In this document: in pieces, positions 12,201 through 24,285 of the stretch
Position numbering within the stretch: position 1 is the stretch's first letter
Layout: each line of letters opens with the position of its first letter
Origin: Scatophagus argus
Lineage: Eukaryota > Chordata > Actinopteri > Scatophagidae
Assembly: GCF_020382885.2 (NCBI RefSeq)
Contig: NC_058498.1
Coordinates: 21,419,001 to 21,483,000, forward strand
Length of the DNA stretch: 64,000 nt
Direction: 5' to 3'
Program-made: the position numbers and the translations under genes
The notes under the pieces: model-generated
What the model was told of the DNA's origin: nothing
The model's database searches: none
The model's input: the letters and a program-made list of their open reading frames with translations, nothing else

Positions 12201-15200
12201 ATACCCCACCAGCACCCAAAATTGTTTGGAACTATGTCTCAGGTAAAATGTTGTTTTTTAAGTGTAATTGGTATGGCCATGAACATGACAAAAGTCAGAG
12301 GATCTCTGTGGAATAGAGGAATAGGTGGAATAACACTGTGAGTCATCCTCTGAGGTCATGAATAACCATGAAGCAATATTATTTTCATATATCAATATAT
12401 CAAAGTGGTGAACTGACTAACTGACAAACTAACTACCATTAGAGCCACATTGCTATTGTGGTTAAAAGTTGAAAGGAATGAACATACAGAGTCTTATGAA
12501 TTCTTACTTTTGTTGTGTGCCATGTTTTTGTCGTCAGGCCCATCTTTTGACTTCTTGAAGTAGAGCTTCCCACTTTCAACATCAACTTTCAGGAACATCT
12601 TTGTGGAAATACCCAGAGATTCTTGCTTGACCTGCAAGTGAAAGAGGAAACAAATCAAGCAAACCACAAATTCCTGATAGTTTGTATCATTTATTTTGCA
12701 TGCACTCCAACACAGTAACTTAGAGTAAGCACCTCAAATGTAACACACGGTATGATAGACTTCCTGTGACCACCTTCATATCCAAAAGACTCCAACATAG
12801 AACTTTTAGCCTGAAAAAAGTAATAAATAGAGGGTTGCATTTGAGAACTATGTAATCTTGTTTGTAAATTACATCACTTGTTGGTATATCAGTAAAAATG
12901 ATTATTCATGATATTCACAATCAGTACAATTAACAATTAATTAATCAGTTAATACCTTATCTTCTATTGAGTAGAGCAGTTTTGTCAGCTGCTCAAGCCT
13001 AAGGGATACAGATTGACCCGGATCAGAGGATATCTGAAAATAAAGGAAATAATGCATAATGATAAGGATCTTTTTATGAGAGTTGATAACGCTGCAAAGG
13101 ATCAAGAATGTCACCCACCTGCTTTGGAAACTGCCCAATCCCTGGGGACAGTTGTTGGTCCACTACTCTGTGGAAAACCTCCAGAGCTGGCAGGATGCGG
13201 GAAATTTCACTATCTCACAAATAAGGTCAGATCATGGTTAAATCAAACCTATACATTTTAGTAAATATAATGTATTCTGTTGAATGCTACCTGTACCTGT
13301 TTAGATTCTTGCAGATTGTCATTGTTAACTTCTTTAGTCCAGGGAGGTTGAGGTGACCATTCTGGACTTGTTCTGCATCCAAGCAGATTGAGGTCCTGAA
13401 ATATTCTTTGATAGCCATTTCATGCTCCTCCGGTACTCTGGAATTATGTAACACAGGGGCGTGCACTAGTTAGCTACAGCCAAGCACATCGATGTGTCAA
13501 ATCCCTGCTCAGAAACATTGCATGACGAAATATTTGTCAAGCTGCATCAGTGCAAATTTTGAAAATATGACCATACGTGGACAAGTCTATATGCTGAAGT
13601 CTCATCAGGCAGGTGTCCGATATAGACTTATAGGCTGGTTCAGAAGGCTTGGAGTCGCTGTCTTTCACATCGTTGATTATAATGTTCCTGGGTGGAAGCT
13701 GTGGTGGAAGATTACTGGATTCTGCAGGGGAAAGATGCATACTATGTTAAGAAATGTTTAAATCTTTGACAGGCATTTTACAAATAGTCACTGTTCAGAT
13801 GTAGAAAGATTTATTTGACCTGGCTCCTCGTCTACCTCCTCCTCTCTTTGGACTGGGTACTGCAGATGTGTGACCAAACCCATGTTGGGACTGTAATATG
13901 CCTCCACCAGCTCAGGCAGCACAGAGAAGAACCTGATAGGAACTCCCTCTGATGCCTGAAGTGTAGATATACAGCAGACACATAATTCTCCTCAGACATC
14001 AGCAGAACTAACAAGTAAAGACTTTTGTTTTTCTTTTGCGACTAAATCAGATGACACAATCTTGAAGTTTTACTTCTACTTCCCATGTGACATCAGATAT
14101 GTCTACTTGTGCTGTCTGTGGCTTCTTCCAGCAGACTTCAATGTATAATTTGATTTAAAAGTTGTTGCAGTTGAGTTGATGCTGATCACGAGCATAAATG
14201 TTAGCATTTTATGTTTCTGCAAATCATTAATATGTTTACATGTTTGTATCTTTCAATTTTCAGTTTCATGTAGTGGCAATACTGTGATCAAGGTTTGGTT
14301 AGGCATAGACATAAAAACACGTTTTTAGGCTTAGAAAACAATCATATTTTGGCTGAAAATGTCAAGTTTTGTTGCCACAAATACGAGGAAAATGTCCCAA
14401 AAACTGGAATGGAAAATTGTCAGAAGAAATTGTCTTGAACAATCGCTTGTTAAGCAGTGGTGCCCGTTAGGCTTCCTTCACCTCCTCCTCCTCCTCTGGA
14501 TAAGAACCCAGCTCATGTTCATATTAAACTGGAGATAATACGATTTTGAGTATTATTTCTATGATATAAAAATAACTAAGCTAAGCCATATTAAGCTCTG
14601 TTGATTTTGAGGAACAGAAAGTGAGTCCATAAAACTAATTTGCCAGTGTTTTCATGTGTATAGCATGGTCAAACTCCATAGAATCAAAAATCTGATGAAC
14701 ATTTGCTAGTTTGGTATAACCTGTTCAGGGAACTCTGGGATTCTAAATTGTCTTTCTTTTGTAGTACCCTGTAGAATATCAGAAAAGAATATTGAAGGGT
14801 ATACTATGCAGGATTTGTCACTTACTTTTTGAAAACAAACCATTATAAGCTGCAGTTGTCATGCAAACTAGAGAGACAAGTCACACTGATGGCTTTAGTA
14901 ACATGATGGATTCACTTGGCATGACAAAAATCTTATTTTTACCTTTTTCGCTCTGGTTTGTTTACCACACTCTCCACGAGCTTGTACCCAAGATGCAGTG
15001 AATAATGTGAACCATACTTCCTTAATTTGTGGTCATACAATAACTTTTCTTTCTTTCTTTTTTTTTTTTTTTGATGATTATCTCGTTGGGGACAGCACGT
15101 TTTACCCCCTGGCTAATCTTATCTCATTGTCCCCAGCTACTCACAGTCTGTGGTTTGAGCTAAATGCTAATGTCAGCAGCCTAAAATCCAACAACGATGA

Positions 15201-16369
15201 TGTTAACACGCTGGTAAAGTGTTAGCATGCTAACATTTGCTAATTAGCACTAAAGTACATCTAAAACTAATGGAAATGCCAGTAATTTTGGTCTGTCACA
15301 TCCTAAGGTACTAATTTCGTGGCAATTCTCTCAGAGCTGTTTTCGTCTTGACCAGCATGTTTGACTGACTGGCTGAAAAAACGACAGGCAACCAGCTGAT
15401 ATTGCCATCCCTAGAGCCATGGCACTAGCCACCAAACAGTTATGACAAAATATGTTCAAATATACATGTTTTAAAATAGATGACAACTAAGCAGTTGCAG
15501 CAGTAACAGTGGCTGTGTACCAGTGGTTTCTCTATAAATTAGAAAAGTCTTTTATGTACACATGTGCTGTACTACTAACAGTTCTACAATTATAATAATT
15601 CATAGAACAAAAATAATATTAACTTGTGTCAAACTGTCAACCCACCTGCACAGACAACTTCTTATCCTCATTTGGCAGGATTCTGTATGTGTACACACAG
15701 TTCTGGTATCTGTGGTTAAAATAAATGAATGCAAATGACTGTCACAGGAATATGACATGTATGCAGGAAAATAAACAGGCTGGTTGATAGATTCAGTGTG
15801 TTCAGCAGGCACTTGGAAAAGACTGGACAGTATTTTAAATGAAGGTTGACGCATGAAAAATTATATGAGTAGCAGAGGGCAAAGGGTGTTGCTTTTTGGC
15901 AGCACGATATGCAAATAAAGGGGAACTAGCTTTGCATTGCAATGCGTATGAGCGTATGAAAAATGTGATGCGATACGTAGTTAACACAACAGGATGAATT
16001 ATTTTAAATGTGCCCAAATGATGAGGTTTTTTTTTTAACTTAATGCTAAAAAGATTCAGTATAACAGCACTGTCATGTCAGTTTTTACACCTTCAGCTGA
16101 GCTCACAGTTCATTTTGCATGCCATTAAGGGTTTTTTGAGCAAGGACCAAAGGGCCATTGTCCACTTTATGAAACCACATCAAAATAAACTACAAGTGTG
16201 ATAATTAGAAACAAGTAATGTCTACTTACAAAACACAGAGGGCATACGCTCCCTGTATAGACTCACTGGCCCGAATAAGGAAGCTTCCATCTCTTGCTGC
16301 TTTGGAAAGAAGATCCTCGGCTTTGGATCGAGTTATATTACCATGACACCAAGGCTGATAACTTGGCAT
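6268..16369 (-). CDS. inpp5d: SHIP1, SH2-containing inositol polyphosphate 5-phosphatase D
   Basis: SHIP1 removes the 5-phosphate from PI(3,4,5)P3 at the plasma membrane of blood cells and so restrains PI3K signalling. Twenty-seven coding exons: 16230-16369, 15646-15709, 13820-13955, 13577-13721, 13297-13437, 13119-13209, 12956-13033, 12733-12810, 12508-12631, 11946-12052, 11376-11478, 11087-11283, 10765-10882, 10582-10678, 9767-9905, 9476-9584, 9211-9299, 8712-8793, 8223-8312, 8015-8125, 7834-7913, 7664-7751, 7434-7580, 7280-7343, 6990-7193, 6390-6838, 6268-6308. They total 3,312 nt, 1,103 residues (human about 1,189). Domains: SH2 ([15 protein letters not shown], residues 5-110), 5-phosphatase (GTWNMGN near 400, [24 protein letters not shown]), a C2-like region, then a proline-rich tail with NPNY (about 885) and NPLY (about 954). 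No SAM domain follows, which separates it from SHIP2/INPPL1. The first in-frame ATG is 16369; upstream residues in this frame start only at a TTG. Confidence 0.96.
10945..11050. repeat. retroposon-like tail ending in a (TATTC)n microsatellite
   Basis: In an inpp5d intron, TGCAAATGGCAATAAACTC runs directly into about a dozen TATTC units (10992-11050), some of them imperfect. A short conserved tail followed by a simple repeat is typical of fish LINE or SINE 3' ends. The neighbouring exons at 10765-10882 and 11087-11283 are intact. Confidence 0.6.
15098..15430. repeat. GCTAA-rich dispersed repeat, copy 1
   Basis: Within a long inpp5d intron, the segment holds TTTGAGCTAAATGCTAA, GTTAGCATGCTAACATTTGC, TAATTAGCACTAAAGTAC and TAATGGAAATGCC. 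This is the pattern of a teleost dispersed repeat known to me from memory. Shorter related copies are at 17845-17990 and 49850-49930. No protein is encoded. Confidence 0.6.
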
Positions 16370-18837
16370 CCTGTTTCTCACCCAAGAATCTGAGCTCAAG
16401 ACTTTTGCATCTGTTCTCAAACTATATTCCAGCAAACCAAGGTAGACTCAGTTCTTTACAGCTATTTTCATCTTTTCATGTTGCGTACTTTTAAGTCCTG
16501 TTTCACTTGTTCATCCCCTGCCTCCGCAAGCTGTAAAAAGGAGGCAGCTACTACCTCTGTTCTGAACTTCCTCATTTGAGAAGTTGAAAGAGGAGGGCCC
16601 TGGTGCCTCTGCTCTGACTGTTATATGACATATCCACGTAGCTGTAAATGGAAATACAAACTTTTGCTTGCTGAGAATATATCTTTGTCACATTACTGAA
16701 TGATTAACCAGAATTCTCTCTTTAGTTTCCAGAGACCTCTTTGTTGACCTCCTTGTCCATGAAAAATAAGGAAGTCATTTATAAAAAAAAAAAAACTTGA
16801 AGAAATGAAAAGAGAACCAACAAAAAAAAGAGCAAATATGATGATTCTTACTGGTTTCTCTTAAATCTAATGTGAGTTAGGAGAGCTAGGTGTTTTCTAA
16901 AACATAGTCTATACATTCAGGAAATACAGTTTTAGAAGGTTTGCCATGCTCATGTGATGGACAGGAAGTCTTGCAAAAATAAGAGGAGGAAAATAAGCTG
17001 CTCAGAAACCACAACATGGGTCACATGATGCAAAAAGAGAACTACACAGTGACAAGTCACTGCCGCCTCAGTGGTTTCTGTCCTGCACTTGAAATAGGTT
17101 TCCCACTTTCACAGAGAGCATGTCAAAGTCTCAGACATACAGTGATGATGATTTCACGTCCTCACGACCTCATGCAGAGAAGACGCGAAATCATACTTTT
17201 GCTTTCAAGTGACAACAACTGCAGTATTTAGTTACATATACTTTATATACAACCACATTTAAAAAGCAGATGTTACTGATACAAAAAAGAAATAAAGAAC
17301 GACATGTGAGTCAGCTGTAAGACATAAGCAAGCTGGTGGATCATCCATAGTGTTTACAAGAGAGCTTTGTTTTTCAAACTGAACATTTCCTCTGAAGAGT
17401 GACCTTGTAACAACACTCAGAAGTGTATTATTTGCAACTTGAAGTCACAATGAACATTTATAACTCATATCTTAGTAATCAATATGAATCATTTCTGTCT
17501 CAAACATCGCTTACTTTGCAGACAGCATTTAGATGAACTGACTCACAGTAAAACAAGATTTATAGTTTGTCATGCAGAAGTGCGGTATCATAAAAATTTG
17601 GACAAACCAGTAAATGCATAGCAGAGGAGATGGATAATGATAAAGATACAGTACATATATGTACAATGTACAGTATATGCATGTACAATGAAGATTTGTC
17701 TAGCACATGCAAAATAAACATGGTACTGGTGTCTTTCAGCAATTTCAAAAAAGTCAGGGAAGATACATTTTTAAGTGCATTTAATACACATTATATTAAA
17801 AACAAATACTCATAGCAGCTCTGCAAGGCTGTACTCGGGTGTGGAGGTGCTTTGAGCTAAATGCTAACACCAGTATAATGTTTAGCAGGTAATTTACGAT
17901 GTTCAAGATCTGAGACAGGGTGCTGTCATGCTAGCATTTGCTGAAGTTGATGGGAATTGCAACCAGGGCAATGCTGCAACATAGCTAAAAACCTTAGGTA
18001 ACCTAAAAAAATAATATTAAACATTAACTACTGAGTATTTAACACATTTGGTATAAGATACAAATGGTAACAGTAAATATACATCAAAAGTTGACAATGT
18101 ACATATTTGATTATTTGGTGTTTGACACACAAATCATTTTGCCACATGAGCATGAAGCTTGTTTAGCTCTTTAGTTCTGATATCTTTAGCACTCAAAGAT
18201 GTCCAAGAGTTCTCGAGTTCTTTATGCACGCTTCCATAAGCTGTGGCCAATCAGATTTTGCTCATGCAAATAACCTTCACTGCAAGCAAAATCAATAGTG
18301 GTTCTACAGTGGAATTTTGGAAGCATGAAGATGGAAACAAACAAAACATAAAAGGAGATGCCAAGAAGGAATTGTCACTAACAGACAAAGTTTTTTGCCT
18401 TATGAGAGTATGACAATAACCAAAAAGGACCATTTTGCTTTTAAACAGCTTTTGATCAACACTCATTCCAATTCATTACATATGGAATATGTAAACCTGG
18501 ATATGGAATATGGAATACCCAGAATGTCCCTGTCCAAGTAATGTGAGTTCACAAAAAAGTTCTGTCCAGATCCTCATGTGGTGTTTGGAGTCCTTACACC
18601 CTCGTGGACCTACACAGATGATGTCAGTAAAAACCTGTCAGGGTTCAGAGAATAAGGTGTAGAGTAGAAACTGTGACTGGGTCTGAAAATAAAGATAGGC
18701 AGCTACAGTTTCAACCACATTGTGGACTGAGCCTCCAGTCAGACAAAGGCAACAGTTAAATGAGAGATAATTTTTTGTGTGTAGTGAAATGCATCTATAT
18801 CAAAGAGTGCTCCAGACCAAGTTCAAATATCTCTTCC
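16370..18837. other. inpp5d 5' flank and gpr17 3' region
   Basis: No coding exon was recognised. The right part should hold the gpr17 3' untranslated region; the nearest minus-strand ATTAAA-type signal is at 17780-17785, a weak candidate. A GCTAA-family repeat fragment lies at 17845-17990. Sequence just above 16369 should contain the inpp5d promoter, but no clear core element was seen. Confidence 0.5.
17845..17990. repeat. GCTAA-rich dispersed repeat, copy 2 (fragment)
   Basis: TTTGAGCTAAATGCTAACAC, TAATGTTTAGCAGGTAATTT, CATGCTAGCATTTGCTGAAG and TTGATGGGAATTGC are in the same order as in the copy at 15098-15430. Confidence 0.55.
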
Positions 18838-19857
18838 TCAAAACTCAGATTTGGCACTCACAGAGCTCTCATGTGTCCCCTTTAACTCTCCACTGGTGGC
18901 TCCTGACATACTGGCCTTATCTTTGCAAAACAATTGCATTAGAGTGCTTCGGAATTTCTCTGCCCCAAACAGGTAGATCAGCGGGTCCATAGCACCGTTC
19001 AGACAGGTGAGGAAGGAAGTGAGGCGGTTGGCCAAGCTAAGGCCTCTGCGTGTCTGGCAGGAGACATCAGGATGGCTGTAGCCCAGGATGAAAGTGGCCC
19101 TGCTCACATGATAAGGCAGGAAACAGACTACATAGATAAGCATGACCAGACCGATGGTGCGCAGGGCCTTCAGCTTGAGAGCCGGCTCTAACCTGGAACC
19201 TTGATGCAGGCTGTGAATGATGAGCAGGTAACAGGACAGGGTGGTGAGGAAAGGTGGGGTGAAGGCTACAGCAAGTGAGATCAGTGCCTTGCGAGAGGCC
19301 TTCTCTCTATACAGCTGCAAACACACCGTGACACCGTCCACCTCTGCAGTTTGGTGGGTGACTAGCAGTGGTGCCATGGACACAGTAACCAGGGCCCACA
19401 GAGAGAAGCTGATGATGTGAGCATAGCGAACACGACGAACCTTGAGTGACCTCACAGCGTGAACCACAGCCAGGTAGCGATCCCCCGCCACACAGGCCAG
19501 AAAGTACAGGCTGGCATACATGTTCACATAAAACAAAAAGCCAGCCAATCTGCAAGGCACCTCGCCAAAAGGCCAGTGGCCTCCAGTGAGGTGGTAGGTG
19601 GCCCTCAGTGGGAGGATGATCACATACGACAAGTCTGCCACAGCCAGGTGAATCAAGAAGATGTTGGCTGGAGAGGAAGAGCCACGCTGGTGAGAGAAGA
19701 TCCAGAGAGCCAGACTGTTACCATTCAGTGCCAGAAAGAAAACCAGGATGTAGAAGCATCCAAACAGGGTGTTCTCAACTGTTGTATCTGCCAGCCCACA
19801 GCTCTCTGATGACTGATTGGATAACAGGGAGGGCAGATCCATTGTAGCAGACTCCAT
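18838..19857 (-). CDS. gpr17: GPR17, class A G-protein-coupled receptor
   Basis: GPR17 is a class A receptor related to P2Y and cysteinyl-leukotriene receptors. In mammals it marks oligodendrocyte precursors and delays their maturation. The coding region is a single exon of 339 residues, matching the human short form. Seven hydrophobic segments are visible. Marks include a likely N-glycosylation site NQS at residue 14, TM1 LNGNSLALW, TM2 LAVADLS, WPFGEVPCRLAGFLFY before TM3, DRY at 126-128 (human has DRF), VCLQLYREKAS in loop 2, VCFLPYHVSR in TM6 and DPLIY in TM7. The tail ends ESSVSAKSEF, close to human ESSLSAKSEL. The start at 19857 is the first ATG: a splice acceptor (CTCCTCAG) ends at 19866 and the exon begins CCACCAAAATGG, so in-frame residues upstream are intronic. 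It lies between inpp5d and myo7b on the same strand. In mammals the gene sits beside or within LIMS2; no LIMS gene was seen here. Confidence 0.96.
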   Translation of the reverse strand: MESATMDLPSLLSNQSSESCGLADTTVENTLFGCFYILVFFLALNGNSLALWIFSHQRGSSSPANIFLIHLAVADLSYVIILPLRATYHLTGGHWPFGEVPCRLAGFLFYVNMYASLYFLACVAGDRYLAVVHAVRSLKVRRVRYAHIISFSLWALVTVSMAPLLVTHQTAEVDGVTVCLQLYREKASRKALISLAVAFTPPFLTTLSCYLLIIHSLHQGSRLEPALKLKALRTIGLVMLIYVVCFLPYHVSRATFILGYSHPDVSCQTRRGLSLANRLTSFLTCLNGAMDPLIYLFGAEKFRSTLMQLFCKDKASMSGATSGELKGTHESSVSAKSEF

Positions 19858-20120
19858 TTTGGTGGCTGAGGAGACAGAGGAATGGTTAGAAATTGATACT
19901 AAAAGCAATTCTTAGGCACAAGTAGAAACATTTCTCCTCTCTGGAATGTTTTTGATCTTAGTAAGTCGTGTTTGCAGATTCAGGTTTTATCTCACTTCTT
20001 TGAATTTGACATGAATCTTCAAATAAGTGCCTTTGATTTCTAAAATAGTTCATTGTTAGTATTCAGACAGCAAACTACCTCAGTAACAGGAAAGCAGCCC
20101 AGCCCCTGGCCACACCACTC

Positions 20121-20121
<1 letters not shown>

Positions 20122-20157
<36 letters not shown>
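20122..20157. repeat. (CA)n microsatellite
   Basis: About 17 uninterrupted CA units in the gpr17 leader intron. Confidence 0.95.
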
Positions 20158-20158
<1 letters not shown>

Positions 20159-21516
20159 AGGCAGGGAGAGTGTTTGTCACAGTGCCAGTTTCACAAGGTA
20201 ACAATGTACATCAGTGTTCACATGCGCTCAGAGTAGACAATTACTTCACTCTGACAAATGTTAGACTTAGCCTGCAGTTAGTTTACTTAAACAGAAAACA
20301 AAAACATCTGCCTACATGTAAACTAATTAAGACAGCATTTCACATAATGTAATATAAAAATAACAAGTTTTTGTTTTAATTGCCAGTAGGTGAATTGGAA
20401 CTATGCTAGCTGTCAAGCAGCCAGGTCCTGTCTTCTCATTTAACCTTGTTAGTTATTTTTTGTTTCCTAAACAGCTTCAGCTATAATTAGAACAGTAGAT
20501 GTGAGAAATAAAACCGTTATTTTTACAAAAATATCTTAACCTGCAAATATCTGATCACTATACATTTGAGTACCCCCTCTTTGGTAACTTATAACATTCT
20601 TCACAGAACTGCACATTTGTTTTTAACAGTCTGAGAAATATTTAGACACACCTCAGAAATGACCACCCACTCCTCTGTCTCTCAGGCACCTCTGGTGAAC
20701 CCCAGCTGTCCCCTCCCTTTATTTTGTTTCTACCTCCTCTTTTCTGCCTTAGCCTAACATCTACACAAACATCATTTGGGCGTACTTGCTGGTAATATTT
20801 CATCTCAGAAAAGACTTCTCTTGAATATCTGAAATGAAGGATCCAAGAACAACATCATAACAGGGAGGGTAGCAGGGAGGAACTTGTCATCCCACAGATG
20901 TTTCTAGCTGAAGGGAGGTTCCTAAATATACAAGGCAAATATCACCAAACAGTAAAATGTGATTAAATAATGCTGTGCCATTGCATGGCTCTCTAACAAA
21001 AAGGGAAAGAGATTCTGCCTGAATCACTAAATCAGTTTCACCGGTCTAGAATCTTGGCCCATTAGGAACCAGTCAGATGTAGCAGTGGGGCTCTTTGCAG
21101 TGTGTGTGTGTGCTGTACTCCTGCACTGACTGGAGCTGTGAGACCCACAATGAAGGCCATTTCTCAGCCAAGGCTCAGATACAGCACATTCTGAAGTCCC
21201 CCATAGAAAAGGGTTGCAGTCCAGCAGGGATAACAACCCGGGTGCAGCACAGCTCAATGGAAAAGCCTCCATAAATACGAATCCCAGAGGGATAATCCTA
21301 AAGAGAGGCAATCCTGAAATATGCCTTCAGCCTTCATCACAGTGATTTGGGTGAGCAGATCTGTGCAGGCATTCGCATGCGAACAGTGTTGGCAGAGGGG
21401 AGAAGAAACACACTGGTATCAGTCCTCTTAAGAGATTAGTCAGTCACAGTTTGTTGCAACAAATCTGTGACAGCTGTAATTTATACAGTTTGCCACTGTT
21501 AAAACTTATCACAGTA

Positions 21517-21549
21517 AAAAAACAAACAAACAAACAAACAAAAAAAAAA
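21517..21549. repeat. (CAAA)n / poly-A simple repeat
   Basis: An A-rich run with four to five CAAA units and a trailing A tract. Confidence 0.85.
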
Positions 21550-21832
21550 CTGTGGGGATAAAGTAAATGTGAAATTTGGTTATTGGATTAAATGCAAATA
21601 CACTTGATATTCATCCTTCTAATCTTAAAAGGCAGATAACAGATTGTTTGGTAGCTCTGGTATCAGGGATAAACTGTTTTAATGCAACCATTTATGCCAC
21701 CTAAATACAGTGTATATACAATGAAAACAATAGAAGGATTCCCTCTTGTGCAGCCACATCTTTAAGAGACAACAGAGGTTAAATACGTCTCTATTGCTTC
21801 ATCAGTATGTGATGTATAATAAAGAGACTTAC

Positions 21833-22000
21833 CTGTGTTTTGAAGCTGTTCAGAGAGAGGGCTTCTTAAAGAAAAAGGTTGGCTGCTTCAGGAACAATTC
21901 AGTTGCTGACACAGCGTGGACGACAATCAGTCGAGAGTGAAGCAAAGAGAAGAGCAGGAGCTCGACTGCTGAGCTGTGGAAGAACTGAAGCTCTGACACA
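21833..22000 (-). other. gpr17: likely gpr17 5' non-coding exon
   Basis: A strong minus-strand donor (ACACAG then GTAAGTCTC) marks an exon ending at 21833. Spliced to the acceptor at 19866, it would give a non-coding leader followed by eight bases and the ATG. Mammalian GPR17 also has upstream non-coding exons. The 5' edge is a guess; the transcription start was not identified. An ACAAAG (SOX-type) motif lies near 22000, which would fit Sox10 control but is far too short to prove it. Confidence 0.55.
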
Positions 22001-24285
22001 AAGAATGCTGTGCTATAACCCCCTTTCTCTCCCTCAAGATGTCCTTGGGAATGAGACTGTTGCTCTTCTTGTGTCTCAACAAATTTGATAACAGAAAGGG
22101 AGTCCCGATGGGAGCTTTTCGTTTGAACCTTGACCCCACCCTTTCATTCTCCATCCCCTTCTCCTCAGAGAGCCACTTGTGTGCTCCACAATAGCCTGAG
22201 TCAGAATAAGCAGCACATTTTAGCAGCGGGGAGAAGAATGGCATGCCTCAGTCGCAATGAGTCGTTGGGTATGACTCCATGGAAACCAGGCCTAGTGGTG
22301 CATCGAGCGGCTTTACCATGAACTCCCACCCTCCCACTGAAAGATAGAAGATGGACTGTGTTGTTAATTGAGAAGTTTATGACTGAAGTCTCTGAGATGA
22401 TCTTTTGTAAATGGTCAGTTAAGTTTTACAGAGGGCCCCATTCCCTATAGGAGGGCGTGAAAAACAAAAGCGAGGAGGGGGGACACGTTTGAAGGAAACA
22501 GAGGCCCTTGTTGGTCTCTTGCCTCCTGGGGGCATCCTGAATTGGAATGCCCAAAATAATCAGTCACATAGCCATCGGACAGATGTGGAGAGAGATTCCA
22601 CTGGCTGAGGGGGGGGATAATATTTCTTTCATACAAGGAAATCACAGCTGTGTGTCAGACACATCGGGCCTTTATCTCCTCTGTTCCATCGATATGCAAA
22701 TGCTATTCTGTAGACTTGAATGAAGCCACTATCTGTGCAGAACTGTGGAGAGGCTTTGACATCACTACCCTGTTAATCTACTGCCAACTGCTAATTGGGA
22801 CGACCCCCACTTCTGTTCAGCGTCTCAGCTCTGTATGTTGTGCGTCTCATAACCCTGAAGCGAAAACATTGTCTTGTGTAAGTGCTCACTATCATGTATC
22901 ATTCTTCTTAGTGCTTTGAAGGAGCAGCTCCTGGCTGCTGAAAGAGTTTTTGATGGAGAAAAAAATATGCTCTCAACATTTTTGAACAGGCTTCCAGAAT
23001 GATTTATTTGACAATTTTGGGGGGAAAAATGTATCTTTCAACAATAAATGATTTTATTGAGGATAATCATTTAAAGTACTTAAAATATTTGCTGTATATG
23101 AGTTTATTTAAATATACCCTGTGGAGTTCTTGACCATTATGAGGCAAAAGCTTAGATTTCATGGCACTGAACACTCGGCGTTACATTGCATTTGCCTTTT
23201 TTTTACAATGAGTGTGTGATACTAGAAAGAACGTCAGCAGCGTCAGCATCTAGTGTGGCTGTCAGAATGCCATCTCACCTTTTTTACACAGACATCAGTT
23301 TGCCTCTGTTACTAGCTCCACTGCCAGCTTAAAGGCAGAACAATGGTGTATATTTTATGGATAACGGTGCAACATTTCCACCTCGAACAGATAGCTGTGA
23401 CTAGCGAATCTGGTTTTGTTAGTACTATTAAGGCACACAAGGACGCCAAACACATCTGTCTCCAGTTTCACCCTATTCCAGCTACAGCAACAGCTGGTGG
23501 CGATAAGGTGCAAACTAAGCCTACGAGTTGACCAGCATGCTAGCCAACATGAACGATTTTTAACTTTTTATACTCCACAGAGCGCCATTAAGGTTTTGAA
23601 GCCAAACAGATTGATAAGGAGAATAATTACCTTCAATAGTAGTGACAAATTTATGATCCAAAAATACAAATGAGGTTTACAAACGTGTGTGATGTTTGTG
23701 AATAAATTACAATATTCACAAATTAATTTTTACATATACAAACATATACCATCAAACCTTAATTTGTGCAAAAAGGTTCACCAGATGTGGATGAAATACA
23801 GAACATTTTAGAGGGAAAAAAAGCCTCCTGCTAACAGGACATTCAGACAGGAGTTTATCACCTGAACGCAACATGCATTTCTGCATCAGAGGTGTAAGAT
23901 GACTGACATTTTTTCAAGCTTTGAACATCTATCTATCTAAATCTCCTTTGTGTGGATCATGAATGGTGTGTAAGACTATTTCCTCTCCATAAGTTAAGGA
24001 GAATAAAATGACGTGCAGAGTATCAGTATTATCTAGAACATGAGCTGTTCACTGAGGACTATGTTACTTGCATACATGCCAAAGAAACATCAGCTTTAAA
24101 TAAAAGGTGAGAAATCTACAACTTTTTCTCGTGCAATAAATCAAGGTGTGTGTTTTTCCAAACAAAGTTGATTGCACTTCAAAAAACAGACATCTAGTCC
24201 TGCTCTGCTTCTTTCTTCTTTCAACTACATGTGGAGTGTGTTGCAGAGACAGACACCGGTTGTGTCACATTCATGCTACTGAGTC

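Larger units (their letters stand above)
19866..24285. other. gpr17 leader intron, gpr17 promoter side and myo7b 3' region
   Basis: The range 19866-21832 is an intron in the gpr17 leader and contains a (CA)n tract. Between about 22.0 and 24.2 kb I see no coding exon. The right part should hold the gpr17 promoter and then the myo7b 3' untranslated region; minus-strand AATAAA candidates near 23001-23006 and 23055 are far from the myo7b stop. An octamer-like ATGCAAAT lies at 22693-22700, which may be chance. Confidence 0.45.

Noticed and set aside
16370-16435. 22 extra N-terminal codons for inpp5d
   Set aside because: The frame begins at a TTG, not an ATG. The first ATG (16369) has an A at -3 and gives an N-terminus near the human SHIP1 length.
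19459-19809. 116-codon plus-strand open frame
   Set aside because: It lies wholly opposite the gpr17 coding exon and is a shadow of it.
22693-22700. octamer ATGCAAAT as a POU-factor site for gpr17
   Set aside because: An eight-base match in AT-rich DNA is expected by chance.
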